A stretch of 5,043 nucleotides of DNA from Thermococci archaeon. Its GTDB lineage: Archaea; Methanobacteriota_B; Thermococci; Methanofastidiosales; B48-G16. Location: assembly GCA_003660605.1 (NCBI GenBank), contig QMUN01000082.1, positions 1-5,043 on the forward strand, given 5' to 3'. A model generated the notes under the pieces. It saw only the letters and a list, made by a program, of their open reading frames with translations, had not been told where the DNA came from and made no database searches. Below, in pieces: positions 1 through 5,043 of this stretch (its first letter is position 1; the number at the start of each line of letters is the position of its first letter). A program made the translations under genes and the position numbers.

Positions 1-3221
<3,221 letters not shown>

Positions 3222-3224
3222 ATT

Positions 3225-3229
3225 ATCAC
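3225..3229 (-). promoter_or_regulatory. Weak Shine-Dalgarno-like GTGAT before rpoA1
   Basis: GTGAT on the minus strand overlaps the TGA stop of rpoB and ends 3 nt before the rpoA1 ATG. It matches the 3' part of the archaeal GGTGAT-type ribosome-binding consensus, but the spacing is short. Termination-reinitiation from rpoB across the 4-nt gap may matter more than this site. This is a tentative call. Confidence 0.35.
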
Positions 3230-5043
3230 ACTTTTTCTTTTAAGATAAAACGGGGATCTATACCCATGGACTCCATTTCTTTAATCAACAACTCAAATGC
3301 ATAGGATATTTTTACGTTATATATCGCTGTTTCTTCTCCGCATATGGGGCAGTATTTTTTATTTTTTACAGAATCGTAAACAGCTATGCTCCCACATTTT
3401 TCGCAAACCAATATAGAGGTTTTATCAGAAGCTTCCAGAAGTCTTTCCAGAAGCAGCATGGAAGCTCCATGTCCTACAAGACAATCCCTCTCCATCTCTC
3501 CAAACCTGAGACCACCTTCCCTTGCCTTTCCCTCAGTTGGTTGTCTTGTCAGCATCTGGCGTGGCCCTCTGGATCGAGCGTGGAGCTTGTCAGCAACCAT
3601 GTGATGAAGTTTTTGATAATAGGCAAGACTTATGAATATATCAGCCTCAATTATATCTCCCGTATATCCATTATACAGGATTTCCTTACCTGTATTTTTA
3701 AATCCTAATTTCTTTAAAGCCTCCCTTAAATCTTTTTCTTTTTCATTATCGAATGCAGTAGCATCTATCCTCCTGCCCTCTATAGCTCCTACCTTCGAGC
3801 CTATCATCTCAAGTATCTGACCTATAGTCTTTCTCGAGGGTATGGCATGTGGATTGATTATGAGATCTGGAACAACACCCTGTTCCGTAAAGGGCATGTC
3901 TTCCTGGGGTAATATAAAACCAAGAACACCTTTCTGGCCGTGTCTTGAAGAGAACTTATCTCCTAATTCCGGGATCCTCTCAGTTCTAACTCTAACCTTG
4001 GCAAGTTTATTTCCGTCTTCATTCTCTGTAAGTAACACAAGATCCACAGTTCCTGTTTCATTGGGTCTTACGTCTTCAGATGTTTCTATTCTCCCACTCA
4101 TCTCAGTACCAAACTCGTCCAGCTCCTGTAAGAATCTTGGTGGACTAGTCCTTCCGATCAGAACATCTCCTCCCCTAACCTCTGATTCTACCATGATTAG
4201 TCCATCCTCATCTAAATTTCTGTAGGGTTCTGTCCCTCTGTACCCTTTGGTAGTTTTTTCCGGAATCTGGAAGGCATCTATCTGTCCCCCGGGATATCTT
4301 CTCTCCTCGCATGTATATGTTCTGAAGAATGTGGATCTGGCAAGTCCTCTTTCGATAGATGCTTTATTTATTATAAGGGCATCCTCTATATTGTATCCCG
4401 TATAAGAAAGTACGGCCACCACAAAATTTTCTCCTGCGGGTCTCTTATCATAATTTATTGCATCTGAAATTTTTGTTTTTGCAATTGGTACCTGGGGATA
4501 ATGCATCAAATGTCCTCTTGTATCAACTCTCCATCTGTGATTTGAAAATCCGAAACCTATGCTCTGCTTAATCATTCCCGCCCCCGTAGAGTTTCTAGGT
4601 GCAGCATTATGCTCAGGAAAAGGAACCATACTTGCACAGATGCCTAAAATTGTGGGAGGATATACTTCCAAATGTGTATGCTCTGATGTAAGTTCTTCCT
4701 CCCTTATAGCTATATATGCATTTTCCTCTTCCTCGGCATCCAAATACTCGATAATCCCTTTGTCTATGAGATCACTCCATGAGAATTCATGTTTTTCTAT
4801 CATCTTTATATGTTTCTCTGTAAGCTTTGGAGTTCCATTTTCCACTACGATCAGCGGCCTTCTAGCTCTACCTCCATCGCAGTTTATCTGAACTTCATTT
4901 GTATTATGATAGTATGCTACGTTTATGTTGCTTGAGATCTTTCCCTTTCTCCTATCTCTTCTTATGATCTCTGCAAGTTTCTCTCCATTCTCTGATGTCC
5001 CTACTAAATTACCGTTTAGATATACATATGCATTAGTCTTCGG
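3226..5043 (-). CDS. rpoB: DNA-directed RNA polymerase subunit B (or split B'), C-terminal part, 5'-truncated by window
   Basis: Second-largest catalytic subunit of archaeal RNA polymerase (Rpb2/beta homologue; also called Rpo2), which binds NTP triphosphate and the RNA-DNA hybrid. The frame is open from the window edge for 605 codons and ends in TGA at 3228-3226. Counting from the first visible codon: PRN motif with Arg150 (yeast Rpb2 R766 position); [10 protein letters not shown] motif with Glu220-Asp221; GDK...RHGQK motif with Lys363 and Lys371 (yeast K979/K987); IPSR with Arg404 (yeast R1020); [11 protein letters not shown] and [14 protein letters not shown] hybrid/switch region; C-terminal zinc ribbon with Cys547, Cys550, Cys565 and Cys568. 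All expected active-site residues are present. The GTG at 4845 is an internal Val inside the conserved [10 protein letters not shown] segment, not a start; no ATG, GTG or TTG lies upstream of it in frame. The true start is therefore outside the window. The visible length is close to that of a split B' (about 600 residues), so single B versus B' is undecided. It is followed 4 nt downstream by rpoA1. Confidence 0.97.
   Translation of the reverse strand, partial: PKTNAYVYLNGNLVGTSENGEKLAEIIRRDRRKGKISSNINVAYYHNTNEVQINCDGGRARRPLIVVENGTPKLTEKHIKMIEKHEFSWSDLIDKGIIEYLDAEEEENAYIAIREEELTSEHTHLEVYPPTILGICASMVPFPEHNAAPRNSTGAGMIKQSIGFGFSNHRWRVDTRGHLMHYPQVPIAKTKISDAINYDKRPAGENFVVAVLSYTGYNIEDALIINKASIERGLARSTFFRTYTCEERRYPGGQIDAFQIPEKTTKGYRGTEPYRNLDEDGLIMVESEVRGGDVLIGRTSPPRFLQELDEFGTEMSGRIETSEDVRPNETGTVDLVLLTENEDGNKLAKVRVRTERIPELGDKFSSRHGQKGVLGFILPQEDMPFTEQGVVPDLIINPHAIPSRKTIGQILEMIGSKVGAIEGRRIDATAFDNEKEKDLREALKKLGFKNTGKEILYNGYTGDIIEADIFISLAYYQKLHHMVADKLHARSRGPRQMLTRQPTEGKAREGGLRFGEMERDCLVGHGASMLLLERLLEASDKTSILVCEKCGSIAVYDSVKNKKYCPICGEETAIYNVKISYAFELLIKEMESMGIDPRFILKEKV

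Noticed and set aside
3222..3225. A promoter or terminator between rpoB and rpoA1
   Set aside because: The gap is only 4 nt. No TATA/BRE element or T-tract terminator can be placed there without lying in coding sequence, and none stands out.
3842..4225. 127-codon open frame on the plus strand
   Set aside because: It is antisense to the most conserved part of rpoB, with low-complexity Ser/Leu/Pro composition and no family resemblance.
4843..4845. GTG as a possible start codon of the B subunit
   Set aside because: It falls inside the conserved [10 protein letters not shown] segment, and the upstream frame continues with clear B-subunit sequence to the window edge, so it is an internal Val codon.
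4559..4891. 110-codon plus-strand frame with several Cys residues
   Set aside because: It is antisense to rpoB over the conserved PRN motif region, with no ribosome-binding site or domain support.

Overview
The window is a stretch of an archaeal RNA polymerase operon, entirely on the minus strand. Read 5'->3' on that strand (right to left in window coordinates) it runs rpoB, rpoA1, rpoA2. The outer two genes are cut by the window edges. The archaeal assignment rests on three points: the largest subunit is split into A' and A'' at the usual archaeal site just after the bridge helix; B has the archaeal/eukaryotic (Rpb2-type) motif set and a C-terminal zinc ribbon; and the gene order rpoB-rpoA1-rpoA2 is the classical archaeal one. 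The DNA is AT-rich with many ATA (Ile) and AGA/AGG (Arg) codons, common in AT-rich and often thermophilic archaea. The proteins look euryarchaeal-like, but I cannot name a genus or phylum.

Layout: 5043-3226, the C-terminal 605 codons of the second-largest subunit (single B, or a nearly complete split B'); 3221-576, complete A' of 881 residues; 576-1, the first 192 codons of A'', including the trigger loop. The genes are tightly packed: 4 nt between rpoB and rpoA1, and a 1-nt stop/start overlap between rpoA1 and rpoA2. There is no intergenic space for a promoter or terminator, so one polycistronic mRNA with coupled translation is likely. No RNA genes, mobile elements, repeats or CRISPR arrays were seen. 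The plus-strand open frames are shadows.

Together the three products build the catalytic core: A' supplies the Mg-binding loop and bridge helix, A'' the trigger loop, and B the triphosphate-binding and hybrid-binding basic residues. Nothing here is a new system by gene content. The notable signal is at residue level. Two positions that line the ribose of the incoming NTP, encoded by two different genes, are both non-canonical: the usual Asn of the catalytic-loop NADFDGD motif is Gly455 in A', and the usual Arg (archaea/bacteria) or Asn (Pol II) of the trigger loop is Ser82 in A''. All catalytic Asp residues and the other main NTP contacts are intact, so this looks like a functional polymerase with an altered sugar-recognition pocket.
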